Positions 8,675 to 15,866 are shown, counted from the stretch's first letter. The stretch: 20,292 bases of DNA from JAGWRA01 sp035534615 (GCA_035534615.1 DATLRO010000118.1:1-20292), one strand, 5' to 3'. Translations and numbers: made by a program. The notes: generated from the sequence alone by a model not told the origin.

Positions 8675-8703
8675 GAGCGCCCGAGCCCCGAGCCCTGAGC
8701 CCC
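8675..8703 (-). repeat. Tandem GAGCCCY heptamers forming a G-quadruplex motif
   Basis: Plus-strand units GAGCGCCC, GAGCCCC, GAGCCCT and GAGCCCC lie back to back. On the minus (coding) strand this gives G-tracts of 4, 3, 4 and 3 bases separated by loops CTCA, CTC and CTC. That meets the usual G3+N1-7 pattern for a quadruplex. It begins at the permease stop codon and lies 50 bases upstream of the DUF420 start. The primary pattern is certain; folding is not shown. Confidence 0.6.
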
Positions 8704-9470
8704 TACGCCGTCCCCTTGCGCGCGACGACCGTGCCGCCGGCCGCGATCATGGCCACGGCAAATCCGCCGACGACCGCCAGGCACACGTCGAGGGACGGCC
8801 AGGCGGGCGCGTGCGTGAGCAGGACCTGCTGCAGCCCCGTCACGCCGTAGGTCAGCGGATTGATCAGCATGAGCGCCCGCACCCAGCCGGCCGCCCCGGC
8901 GGCCGGAAACAGCGCGCCCGACAGAATCCACATCGGGAACAGCACCAGGTTCATGATCGCGTGAAATCCCTGCGTGGAGTCGAACATCCAGGCGATCACG
9001 AATCCGAGGCCGGTCAGGCCGAACGAGACGCCGACCAGCAGGAACGCCAGCGCGGGCAGCCGGGCCAGCGACAGGTGCACGTGCGCGAACGGCGCGAGCG
9101 CGAGAAAAATCACGCCCTGGATCACCGCCAGCGTCGTGCCGCCGAGGATCTTGCCGAGCACGATCGCGCTGCGCGGCACCGGCGCCACCATGACGCCCTG
9201 CAGGAAGCCTTCCTGCCGGTCCTCGATGATGGAAATCGTCGAGAAGATGGCGGTGAACAGCAGGATCAGCGCCAGCGTGCCGGGATAGAAGTACTCGAGG
9301 TAGCCGCCCTGCAGAGGAACGCCCGGACCGGCCTGGAACGACTGGCCGAGGCCGGACCCGATCAGGAACCAGAACACCAGCGGCGTTCCCAGCGCGCCGA
9401 CGACGCGGCTGCGCTGGCGGTAGAAGCGGACGATCTCGCGGAGCCAGAGGGTGTAGGCGGCCAGCAGCAT
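8703..9470 (-). CDS. ABC-2 type transporter permease
   Basis: The product has 255 residues with about six hydrophobic helices and an amphipathic N-terminus (LLAAYTLWLREIVRFYRQRS), typical of ABC-2 membrane proteins of the DrrB/NodJ type. Family features include FYPGTLALILLFTAIFSTIS, the loop IIEDRQEGFLQGVMVAPVPR before helix 3, and the C-terminal LINPLTYGVTGLQQ. The start at 9470 follows the ATPase stop with one intervening base, and GGAG overlapping the ATPase end would serve as Shine-Dalgarno, so the two are translationally coupled. The cargo cannot be read from the sequence. Its position between ctaB/cupredoxin and DUF420 suggests a role in terminal oxidase or haem/copper maturation rather than drug efflux, which is an inference from context. 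Confidence 0.93.
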   Translation of the reverse strand: MLLAAYTLWLREIVRFYRQRSRVVGALGTPLVFWFLIGSGLGQSFQAGPGVPLQGGYLEYFYPGTLALILLFTAIFSTISIIEDRQEGFLQGVMVAPVPRSAIVLGKILGGTTLAVIQGVIFLALAPFAHVHLSLARLPALAFLLVGVSFGLTGLGFVIAWMFDSTQGFHAIMNLVLFPMWILSGALFPAAGAAGWVRALMLINPLTYGVTGLQQVLLTHAPAWPSLDVCLAVVGGFAVAMIAAGGTVVARKGTA

Positions 9471-9471
9471 C

Positions 9472-10392
9472 TCACTCCAGACGCCGGCCGGTGTGATGGA
9501 CGAACACGTCCTCCAGGGTCGGCTTGCCGAACGTCACGGCCTCGATCGCGCCGGGAAACGCTTCGACCAGGTCGGGGATGAACTCGTGCGCCCGCTCGCG
9601 CTCGATCCGCAGGCGGCCGTCGAAGGCGCGGGACTCGAGGCCGAAGCGGGTGCGCAGGCCGGCGGCGAGCACGTCCGGCTCGCGGGCGGTGATCAGGATG
9701 ACGTCGCCGCCGACCGCCCGGGTCAGCGCGTCGGGCGTGCCGATCGCCACGAGCTGCCCCTCGTGCAGGATGGCGACGCGGTCGCAGAGCGCCGCCTCGT
9801 CCATCAGGTGCGTCGTCAGGACGACCGTCGTCCCTTCGCGGTCGCGCAGGCCGCGCAGGTCCTCCCAGAGGTCGCGGCGGGCGGTCGGGTCGAGCCCGGT
9901 GCTCGGCTCGTCCAGGACCAGGAGCGCCGGCGCCGGCAGGATGGCCTTGGCGACTTCGACGCGCCGGCGCTGCCCGCCCGACAGCGTCTGCACGAGATCG
10001 CCCGCGCGATCCTGCAAGTGGACGCGGGCCAGCACGTCGGCGATCCGGCCGGTCAGCCGGGCGCCGTGCAGGCCGTACAGCCGGCCGTGGTGGCGCAGGT
10101 TTTCCGCGACGGTCAGCCGGATGTCGAGCGCCGGCGACTGGAACACGACCCCCATCCGCCGCCGGGCCGCGGCCGCCTGCGCGGCGACGTCGTCGCCGAA
10201 GACGCGGGCCGTGCCCTGCTGGGCCGGACGCAGCGTCGACACGATCTGGAACAGCGTCGTCTTGCCGCCGCCGTTCGGCCCGAGCAGGCCGAAGATCTCG
10301 CCCGGCTGGACGGCGAAGCTGACGTCGCGCAGCGCCTGCCGTGCGCCGTAGGCGAAGGAGAGATGATCGATGTCGAGCGCCGGGGTGCCCAC
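9472..10392 (-). CDS. ABC transporter ATP-binding protein (DrrA/CcmA-like)
   Basis: The product has 306 residues from the GTG at 10392. No ATG is available in the right place; the GTG falls 17 bases after the ctaB stop and puts the usual start of the fold (LDIDHLSFAYG) at residue 7. An upstream CTG overlapping the ctaB stop is the alternative. All ABC motifs are intact: Walker A GPNGGGKTT (38-46), Q-loop Q85, signature LSGGQ (137-141), Walker B LLVLDEPSTGLD (157-168) and H-loop TTHLMDEA (H195). The C-terminal tail ends PTLEDVFVHHTGRRLE, typical of exporters of the daunorubicin-resistance/nodulation type. It powers the permease encoded immediately downstream. It lies in a row with ctaB, so a role in oxidase biogenesis is plausible but unproven. 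Confidence 0.93.
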   Translation of the reverse strand: MGTPALDIDHLSFAYGARQALRDVSFAVQPGEIFGLLGPNGGGKTTLFQIVSTLRPAQQGTARVFGDDVAAQAAAARRRMGVVFQSPALDIRLTVAENLRHHGRLYGLHGARLTGRIADVLARVHLQDRAGDLVQTLSGGQRRRVEVAKAILPAPALLVLDEPSTGLDPTARRDLWEDLRGLRDREGTTVVLTTHLMDEAALCDRVAILHEGQLVAIGTPDALTRAVGGDVILITAREPDVLAAGLRTRFGLESRAFDGRLRIERERAHEFIPDLVEAFPGAIEAVTFGKPTLEDVFVHHTGRRLE

Positions 10393-10409
10393 CGGGCTGT
10401 CGTGCTCCG

Positions 10410-11339
10410 TCAGAGCTTCACCCGGTTGAGGATCATGAGCGTCCACAGCAGGGGAAGGTAGGTGATCGAGCCGAAGAACAGCCGCCGCGCCGACGCCAGC
10501 GTCCGGGTCAGCGCGAACCGGGCGGCCAGCACGAGCAGCGCGCTCCCGAGCAGCAGCGCGACGGCGAAGTAGGTGGCGCCGGCCAGCCCGATGATCCAGG
10601 GAATCAGGCTCACCGGAATGAGCGCCGCGGCGTACAGCACTGCCTGGCGGCCGGTGCTCCGGCCGTCCGGTTCGATCACCGGGAGCAGCGGGAAGCCGGC
10701 CCGCGCGAAGTCCTCCCGGTACATCCAGGCGATGGCGAGGAAGTGCGGCAGCTGCCAGAGAAACACGATCGAAAACAGCGTCCAGGCGTGAATCGACAGG
10801 TTGTCGCGTCCGGCGGCCCACCCGAGCATCGGCGGGAGCGCCCCCGGAATCGCGCCGACCAGCGTGGCGAGCGACGAGCGCCGCTTCATCGGCGTGTAGA
10901 TGACGGTGTAGGTGAGCAGCGTCACCAGCGCGATCGCCGCGGCCAGCAGGGTCGTCCCGAGCGCGAGCAGCAGCAGGCCGGCGGTCGACAGCACGCCGCC
11001 GAACAGCAGCGCCTCGGTCGGCTGCAGCCGGCCCTCCGGCAGCGGCCGCGTCCACGTGCGCCGCATCAGCGCGTCGGTGTCGCGCTCGTACACCTGGTTG
11101 AAGACCGACGAGCCCCCGGCCACCAGCGCCGTGCCGGCGACGAGGTTCAGCGCGGTGAACACGTCGAAGCGATCGGCCGCGCCCAGGTAATACCCGGCCG
11201 CCGCCGTGGCGACGACGAGAAAGTTGAGGCGCGGCTTGGTGAGGGCGAGATAGTCCGACAGGCGGGCCCGGGATCCGGCCCGGTCGACCGCCAGTTCGGC
11301 CGGCATGCCCCCGCTCATTTCCACTTCAATCTGCTTCAC
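10410..11339 (-). CDS. ctaB: Protohaem IX farnesyltransferase (haem O synthase)
   Basis: This UbiA-superfamily prenyltransferase adds a farnesyl group to haem B to make haem O for haem-copper oxidases. The product has 309 residues with about nine membrane helices. Motifs are LTKPRLNFLVV, the first Asp-rich loop NQVYERDTDALMRRTWTRPL (N81, E85, D89; the middle position is Glu, a known variant), YTPMKRRSSLATLVGAIPGA with LPPMLGW, and WQLPHFLAIAWMYREDF with FPLLP. The start is a GTG at 11339, supported by GAAGGA six bases upstream. The GTG-initiated protein has a polar N-terminal tail of about 28 residues before helix 1. It lies 46 bases after the cupredoxin lipoprotein gene and 17 bases before the ABC ATPase, so these genes are probably co-transcribed. 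No oxidase subunit genes are within the window. Confidence 0.95.
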   Translation of the reverse strand: MKQIEVEMSGGMPAELAVDRAGSRARLSDYLALTKPRLNFLVVATAAAGYYLGAADRFDVFTALNLVAGTALVAGGSSVFNQVYERDTDALMRRTWTRPLPEGRLQPTEALLFGGVLSTAGLLLLALGTTLLAAAIALVTLLTYTVIYTPMKRRSSLATLVGAIPGALPPMLGWAAGRDNLSIHAWTLFSIVFLWQLPHFLAIAWMYREDFARAGFPLLPVIEPDGRSTGRQAVLYAAALIPVSLIPWIIGLAGATYFAVALLLGSALLVLAARFALTRTLASARRLFFGSITYLPLLWTLMILNRVKL

Positions 11340-11345
11340 GCGTAT

Positions 11346-11351
11346 TCCTTC
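11346..11351 (-). promoter_or_regulatory. Shine-Dalgarno deciding the GTG start of ctaB
   Basis: Minus-strand GAAGGA ends 6 bases before the GTG at 11339. No comparably placed ATG exists upstream, and the next internal ATGs (residues 8 and 12) lack such a site. Confidence 0.65.
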
Positions 11352-11385
11352 TCACCGCGCACCGGGGCCGCGGCCGTGCTTTCCG

Positions 11386-12183
11386 TCACTTCGCCTTGAA
11401 CGTGAACGTCACGTTCCTGGTCTGCGTCGGCTCGATCGTCACGTTCATCGTCTGTTCGCCGAGCTTTTCGTGCCAGGCGGCCAGCACGTAGCGCCCCGGC
11501 GGCAGCCCGCTGATGTCGAACGCGCCGTCCCGCCCGCTCACGGCGAAGTACGGGTCCGGCATCACGCCCGCGTAGGCGTTCATCCAGTCGTGCACGTCGC
11601 ACTTGAACGGCACCATCACTTCGGCCGCCCTGAAGACGTGCCTGGTCTTCATGCCCTGCAGTGGCTGGCCGGTGTTGAATTCCTGGTTGACCCGCGGCCT
11701 CGCATGGATGTTGTGCAGGGTCGGATCCGAATTGACGATGATCAGCGGCTGACCGACGCGGATCCCGAAGACGTGCGGCACGTACTGGCAGTTCTTCTGA
11801 TCCAGCTCGACCGGCGTCGCCGGTTCCGGATACGAGTAGGCGCCGAGGCCGGACTTGACGTACACGAACGCGTTGGCCAGGCCGCCGCCGGGACCGACCA
11901 CCCACCAGCTCTGGCGGGGCGTCGTCCCCCTGGTGGCCGCGATGCAGGCCGGGTCGCTGCCCATGTCGATCACCGGATTCACTGGCGCCGTTCCCTGGAA
12001 GAGGACGTGTCCCGCGATCGCCCCGGTCGTGGCGGCGTCGACCGGGGGCGCCGGCCGAGACGCCGGTCCGCCGGATGACGCCGTCGAGCTCCCGCCCCCG
12101 CTCCCGCCACAGCCGAACGCCGGCAGCGCCGTCGCAAGCGCGAGGGTGCCGAGCAGGCCGAGGCGAAGTCGCTGCACGTACAT
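11386..12183 (-). CDS. Cupredoxin-like lipoprotein with carboxypeptidase-regulatory-like tail
   Basis: The product has 265 residues from the ATG at 12183 (AAGG close upstream). The signal sequence ends LPAFGC with C25 followed by a Gly/Ser-rich linker, suggesting a lipoprotein, though the lipobox is not ideal. The cupredoxin-like part covers about 54-205: HVLFQGTAP, C132 and H137 in CQYVPHVFG, PLIIVNSDPTLHNIH (H157, H160), then FKCDVHDWMNAY with C195, H198 and M201. His, Cys, His and Met in this order match a type 1 or CuA-like copper site. A beta-sandwich regulatory-like segment follows (SGRDGAFDISGLPPGRYVLAAWHE). It heads the ctaB-ABC-DUF420 module, so a part in electron transfer to, or copper supply for, a terminal oxidase is a reasonable inference. 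It could instead be an electron carrier for an unrelated dehydrogenase. I do not recognise a named gene. Confidence 0.85.
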   Translation of the reverse strand: MYVQRLRLGLLGTLALATALPAFGCGGSGGGSSTASSGGPASRPAPPVDAATTGAIAGHVLFQGTAPVNPVIDMGSDPACIAATRGTTPRQSWWVVGPGGGLANAFVYVKSGLGAYSYPEPATPVELDQKNCQYVPHVFGIRVGQPLIIVNSDPTLHNIHARPRVNQEFNTGQPLQGMKTRHVFRAAEVMVPFKCDVHDWMNAYAGVMPDPYFAVSGRDGAFDISGLPPGRYVLAAWHEKLGEQTMNVTIEPTQTRNVTFTFKAK

Positions 12184-12270
12184 GACCTTGTCCTGGACGA
12201 TGGAGACGGGGGACCTGGCAGGTCGATAACGTCTCGAACCCGGGCGGCGCACCACCGGACATGATAGTCG

Positions 12271-12304
12271 CCGGGGCGCGCCGGTGCAAACCGCCGCGCC
12301 CCGG
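12271..12304 (-). terminator. Strong hairpin downstream of the M23 peptidase gene
   Basis: Arms CCGGGGCGCG (12271-12280) and CGCGCCCCGG (12295-12304) pair perfectly. After one C/C mismatch, CGGT and ACCG pair around a GCAA tetraloop. That is 14 pairs, starting 8 bases after the M23 stop on the minus strand. There is no U-tract on either side, so it is not a classical Rho-independent terminator. It may still end the M23 transcript or protect its 3' end, separating it from the cupredoxin-ctaB module. Confidence 0.55.
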
Positions 12305-12312
12305 GCGCCAGC

Positions 12313-13740
12313 TCAGCGATGGCGGGGCCGAACGGCCGGCGCCGGGGCCCCGGCCGCCACCAGCTTGCGGGTGATCCGGTCGGCGATCCAGTGCGGGTCC
12401 CACCATTCCACCGGGTTCACCATCTGGCCGTCCACGAGCATCGTGAAGTGCAGGTGGTCGCCCCCGGCCAGCCCGGTTTCCCCGGTGAGCCCGATGACCT
12501 GCCCCTTGGCGACCATCTCGCCGGGCCGGACCTGGATGGACGAGAGATGCCCGTACAGCGACTGCACGCCCATGCCGTGGTCGATGATGACGCAGTTGCC
12601 GTAGATGCCCAGGTAGCTGGCGAAGAGGACCCGGCCGGCATTGGCCGCCGGGATCTTCGCGTTGGCGATCGACGCCAGGTCCTCGCCGAGGTGCACTTCC
12701 TTGTCGATCTCCTGGCCGTCGTGGTAGTAGGTCCGGAATTCGGGAAACGGGGACTCGACCTTGGAATCGGGGAGCTGGAGGAAGGCGCCCGACCAGAGGA
12801 TCCGCGGCGCCGTCTGCGAGGCGAACGACGCGATCTTCGCGGCGTCCAGACGGCGGATCTGGCGGTTCGCCACGAGGAACGCCGGCACCAGGTCTTTCGG
12901 GCCGTCGAGCGCCACGTGGACCTGCGGCGTGTGCTGCATGATGGGCGGGATCGCGCGCTGCAGGAACGCATCGTCGATCTGGATCTTCGCGTGCTTGAAC
13001 TGCCGGTCGAACACCTGGTGATCGAACTGCGCCGTCGTTTCGTTGCCGGCGGCGTCGCGCGCGAAGATCGACATCGGCGTGTCGAGCCCCTGGTCGTAGC
13101 GCAGGGCGAAGAACGCCACCTTCAGGCCCGGATCCGCGTTCGGGATCCCGGCGCCCGAGGCGGGGAATCCCGGATAGACGAGCTGGCCGACGCGGACGCC
13201 GGACGTCACGTCGGGCGGGGACACCCGGTAGATGACCATCTCGGAGCCGCCGAGATTGATGTAGTGGCCGGTCGAGACCACTTCGACCGTCGGCGGCGTG
13301 AGATCCACCTGGATCGAGCGGGCGGCGGTCGCCTCGAGGTGGCGCAGGCCGAACAGCGCCGGACAGGAAGCGGTCGCGATGATCCGCGCCGGTCCGGCCT
13401 GCAGCGCCGGGAAGGCCGCCTGGCCGAACGGCTCGGTGATCCGGATCTCGTCGGGGGTGACCTGCTGGATTCGCGCCGTCTTCCCGCCCGGCAGCGAGAA
13501 GACCGGAATGCGGCGGTGGTCCTGCTCGACGGCGACATCGAGGTGCGTGAAGTGCCCGCCGGGCGCCGTGGCTTCCACTTCCAGGGTGCCGTGCGCGCCG
13601 ACCACCCGGAGCGGGGAGTGGATGTCGAGCGTCGGGGGGGCTCCGCCATTCGCCACGAGGTAGACAGCACCGCCGGCGAAGAGCAGCACCACGATCACCA
13701 GCAAGAAGATCGAGAAACGGGACATGCGCATGGCAGTCAT
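12313..13740 (-). CDS. M23 family (LytM) metallopeptidase, membrane-anchored
   Basis: The product has 475 residues. One membrane helix at about 9-30 (IFLLVIVVLLFAGGAVYLVA) is followed by a beta-rich extracytoplasmic region at 35-335 of no recognised family, containing Ig-like stretches (LTPPTVEVVSTGHYINLGG, FARDAAGNETTAQFD). The C-terminal peptidase domain spans about 345-445 with an intact zinc site: H350-L-G-E-D354, H398 in YGHLS, and H429-L-H431. The enzyme should cut peptidoglycan cross-links or another periplasmic peptide. Three in-frame ATGs lie close together (13740, 13731, 13725) and none has a clear Shine-Dalgarno, so the first six residues are uncertain. The long N-terminal region is unlike standard short LytM proteins and may position the enzyme or bind a partner. 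The gene stands alone: tRNA-Glu diverges on one side and a hairpin closes the other. Confidence 0.92.
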   Translation of the reverse strand: MTAMRMSRFSIFLLVIVVLLFAGGAVYLVANGGAPPTLDIHSPLRVVGAHGTLEVEATAPGGHFTHLDVAVEQDHRRIPVFSLPGGKTARIQQVTPDEIRITEPFGQAAFPALQAGPARIIATASCPALFGLRHLEATAARSIQVDLTPPTVEVVSTGHYINLGGSEMVIYRVSPPDVTSGVRVGQLVYPGFPASGAGIPNADPGLKVAFFALRYDQGLDTPMSIFARDAAGNETTAQFDHQVFDRQFKHAKIQIDDAFLQRAIPPIMQHTPQVHVALDGPKDLVPAFLVANRQIRRLDAAKIASFASQTAPRILWSGAFLQLPDSKVESPFPEFRTYYHDGQEIDKEVHLGEDLASIANAKIPAANAGRVLFASYLGIYGNCVIIDHGMGVQSLYGHLSSIQVRPGEMVAKGQVIGLTGETGLAGGDHLHFTMLVDGQMVNPVEWWDPHWIADRITRKLVAAGAPAPAVRPRHR

Positions 13741-13806
13741 GATACCGCGATGGACGCCGCGGATCGCGCACGTTCGGAGCTCAGCGGCGCCAAGGCCGAT
13801 GCACGG

Positions 13807-13836
13807 TTGACCTTGGGGACCGGTCTTTGCGAAAAT
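13807..13836 (+). promoter_or_regulatory. Candidate promoter of tRNA-Glu
   Basis: TTGACC (13807-13812) is followed after 18 bases by GAAAAT (13831-13836). These match the -35 box at 5 of 6 positions and the -10 box at 4 of 6. The expected start is about 13843, leaving a leader of about 13 bases before the tRNA, as is usual for tRNA genes. Confidence 0.5.
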
Positions 13837-13855
13837 AGGGATTCACCCATCGGAC

Positions 13856-13930
13856 GCCGGTATCGTCTAGGGGTCAGGACACGTGGTTCTCAGCCACGGG
13901 ACCGGGGTTCGAATCCCCGTACCGGTACCA
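13856..13930 (+). tRNA. tRNA-Glu (anticodon CTC)
   Basis: The 75-base gene folds as a complete cloverleaf. The acceptor arms GCCGGTA and TACCGGT pair with a G-U at the end, and CCA is encoded. The D arm GTCTAGGGGTCAGGAC is characteristic of tRNA-Glu. The anticodon stem CGTGG/CCACG holds the loop TTCTCAG with anticodon CTC, reading GAG. The T arm is CGGGG-TTCGAAT-CCCCG. It is the only RNA gene found. No integrase or duplicated 3' end was seen nearby, so there is no sign it serves as an attachment site. Confidence 0.96.
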
Positions 13931-13958
13931 ACGCTGCTGCCGCACCGGCCGCAGCGTT
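13930..13958 (+). terminator. Inverted repeat after tRNA-Glu
   Basis: AACGCTGC (13930-13937) pairs perfectly with GCAGCGTT (13951-13958) around a 13-base loop that contains a further short GCC/GGC pairing. It starts at the last base of the tRNA and is followed by TTCCCTC, only a weak pyrimidine run. It could act as a terminator or processing signal. The remaining bases to 14061 show no gene. Confidence 0.45.
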
Positions 13959-14061
13959 CCCTCGAATCGACAGGCTCGGCGTTCCATTCGACCTGATCGT
14001 TCGTCCGACAGATCAGATCCGGATCGAGCCTGACGGGGGGCTTGCGCGGGGCGCCGCGCGG

Positions 14062-14511
14062 TCAGGCCTTCAGCAGTCCGACCTGCCTGAGCACCGTCGC
14101 CTGGTCCCAGTAGACCCGCTCGGCCAGCACCTTGTCGCCGCGGAATTCGACGACGACCACGTGAGGCAGATCCACGCGCCGGTGGGTCGGCGCGAGGCCC
14201 GGCAGGATCCAGTCCATCCGCCGGCTGTGGGTGAAGCTGAAGCGGAGTTCGTCCACGACGTACCGGTCGCCGACCGTCCGGCTCAGGGGCGTCGTCCGCA
14301 TGTCATCCGGAATTCCCGGGATCAGCACGTCGCGGTAGAAGACGCGCACCCCCTCCTTGCCCTGCCCGCCGATGCTCAGCGGCACGATGGTCACCGACGT
14401 GTCGTCGGTCATCGTCGCCAGCGTCGCCTCGACGTCGCGCTCGACGAACTCGTGCGTCACGTGCGCTTCCCAGACCCTGCCCAGCACGTCGTGCGGGAAC
14501 AGCCCGGCCAT
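14062..14511 (-). CDS. SnoaL-like / NTF2-fold protein
   Basis: The product has 149 residues from the ATG at 14511. GGGAGG seven bases upstream decides this start over a GTG 18 bases further out, which would include the Shine-Dalgarno as coding. The sequence matches the nuclear transport factor 2/SnoaL-like fold: an N-terminal helix pair (THEFVERDVEATLATMTDD), then VTIVPLSIGGQGKEGVRVFY, a helix, and curved strands (VVDELRFSFTHSRRMDWILP, VDLPHVVVVEFRGDKV), ending RVYWDQATVLRQVGLL. Members are small cone-shaped ester cyclases, isomerases or binding proteins. No reaction can be assigned here, and His/Asp residues in FTHSRRMDW are possible active-site residues. There is no signal peptide, so it is cytoplasmic. 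The gene lies alone between tRNA-Glu and the TPR gene, 107 bases from the latter. Confidence 0.85.
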   Translation of the reverse strand: MAGLFPHDVLGRVWEAHVTHEFVERDVEATLATMTDDTSVTIVPLSIGGQGKEGVRVFYRDVLIPGIPDDMRTTPLSRTVGDRYVVDELRFSFTHSRRMDWILPGLAPTHRRVDLPHVVVVEFRGDKVLAERVYWDQATVLRQVGLLKA

Positions 14512-14518
14512 TGTGCCG

Positions 14519-14524
14519 CCTCCC
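14519..14524 (-). promoter_or_regulatory. Shine-Dalgarno deciding the SnoaL-like start
   Basis: Minus-strand GGGAGG lies 7 bases before the ATG at 14511, the optimal distance. Confidence 0.7.
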
Positions 14525-14618
14525 TTCACCGGTCTCGACGTCCCGGACCGGCGCCGATCCTCGAAAAGGCTCTTTCACCGGGATTGTGCGCCGCCGGCTC
14601 CCGGCGATCGTCCGGTCC

Positions 14619-15866
14619 TCAGCGCCCGGCGGGCTTCGTCCGATAGGGGGTCTTCAGCAGGCGGGAGGCCTCGCGGATCCCGATCGGATCGTTGTCCTGC
14701 TCGCCCAGCGTGATCGCCATGCGGTACTCGGCTCGCGCCTTCGCGCGGTCGCCGGCGAGGTCGGCGAGCTTGCCCAGCTCGGTGCGCGCGCGGCCGTCGA
14801 CCCACTCGCGGCCGCCGGCCGCGAGTGCCGCGTCGAGATCATGGGCCGCCGGCTCGGTCTCGCCCAGCGCGACGCGCGTCGCGCCACGCTCGTACAGCCA
14901 GAGCGCCTCCTCGCCGTACATCCGCGGGCGCGGGTCGTGGGCGAGCAGGGCGAAGCCGGCGTCGATCTGCGCGGAGGCCTCCTGGATCCGTCCGGCCCGG
15001 AGCGCGGTGGCGGTCGCTTCCAGCCAGAGCAGCCGGTTGCGCGGGTACTCCTGCTCCAGCTCCGCCAGCACCTTCAGCGCCTCGTCGTACCGGCGCTCCC
15101 GGTTGTACAGCAGGACCAGCGCCATGCGCGCGTCCGACTCCTCCTCGCCAGGATAGGCGGCGGCGCGCTCGATCATGCGGATGCCAGCCTGCCGGCCGCC
15201 GCTGAAGCCGATCATGTGAGCGATCATGCGCCCGAGCCAGGGGAGCGTCGACACCATGTAGCGATAGGTGCCGATGATCAGCCCGGCGTCGGCACGCGAC
15301 GGATCCAGCGCGAGCACCGCCTCTTCTTCGCTGTAGGCCATGCGGGCCGACCGCAGCGCCGCCAGCCGCTCGTCGCCGACGGTACCGTCGAAGGACGCCC
15401 GCAGGCCGAGGGTGGCGCCGAGCTGGTAGTGCGCGTCGGCATCCTTCGGGTGCGCCTCCACGGCCGCGCGCGCCAGCGCGAGGGCGCGATCGAGATGGGC
15501 ACGGAATTGCGCGACCAGATCGGCCGGCGGCGTCCGCATCGACGCCGGCGGCTTCGCAAACCGGCCGAGGTAGTTGTCGGCCGTGACCAGGCCGCGCATG
15601 AACATGATGTGCAGCCAGATCGTGGCGGCATAGGCGCGGTAGGACGCCGGGTCGGACGGGTCGGCGTCGATCGCCTGCTGATACGCCTGCAGCGACTCCG
15701 GGTAGTCCAGGTTGTAGCCGAAGAGGGCGCCGCGCTCGCGAAGCTCGCGTGACGCCTCGTTGGCCAGCGCCGGACGGGCGGCCAGCGCCAGCAGGGCGAC
15801 GACCGCGAGACCGGCCGACACGCGCCGCGGGATTCTCAGCCGATGAGGGGCAGGACGGGCAGTCAT
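14619..15866 (-). CDS. Secreted TPR-repeat protein
   Basis: The product has 415 residues from the ATG at 15866. A basic N-terminus and hydrophobic stretch (about 17-35, VSAGLAVVALLALAARPALA) form a clear Sec signal peptide with cleavage after ALA. This is why the longer in-frame extension to 16013 is rejected; that extension would also overlap the divergent gene. The mature protein is nearly all helical TPR-like repeats, for example YPESLQAYQQAIDADPSDPA, AHYQLGATLGLRA, RRYDEALKVLAELEQEYPRN and LADLAGDRAKARAEYRMAIT. An insert with WLHIMFMRGLVTADNYLGRF and a hydrophobic segment LPWLGRMIAHMIGF near the middle is not canonical TPR. No catalytic motif is visible. It is probably a periplasmic scaffold of unknown partner. 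Confidence 0.85.
   Translation of the reverse strand: MTARPAPHRLRIPRRVSAGLAVVALLALAARPALANEASRELRERGALFGYNLDYPESLQAYQQAIDADPSDPASYRAYAATIWLHIMFMRGLVTADNYLGRFAKPPASMRTPPADLVAQFRAHLDRALALARAAVEAHPKDADAHYQLGATLGLRASFDGTVGDERLAALRSARMAYSEEEAVLALDPSRADAGLIIGTYRYMVSTLPWLGRMIAHMIGFSGGRQAGIRMIERAAAYPGEEESDARMALVLLYNRERRYDEALKVLAELEQEYPRNRLLWLEATATALRAGRIQEASAQIDAGFALLAHDPRPRMYGEEALWLYERGATRVALGETEPAAHDLDAALAAGGREWVDGRARTELGKLADLAGDRAKARAEYRMAITLGEQDNDPIGIREASRLLKTPYRTKPAGR

Noticed and set aside
8703..10392. Drug-resistance efflux pump as the function of the ABC pair
   Set aside because: Similarity to DrrA/DrrB is at family level only. The neighbours ctaB, cupredoxin and DUF420 point to oxidase assembly, so I left the cargo open.
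9472..11055. A 527-residue reading of the ABC ATPase frame as a fusion with an N-terminal domain
   Set aside because: The extra N-terminal part lies wholly inside ctaB in another frame and is low-complexity. The ATPase fold begins right after the GTG at 10392.
13856..14061. tRNA-Glu as an integration site for a mobile element
   Set aside because: No integrase, no direct repeat of the tRNA 3' end and no change in composition downstream.
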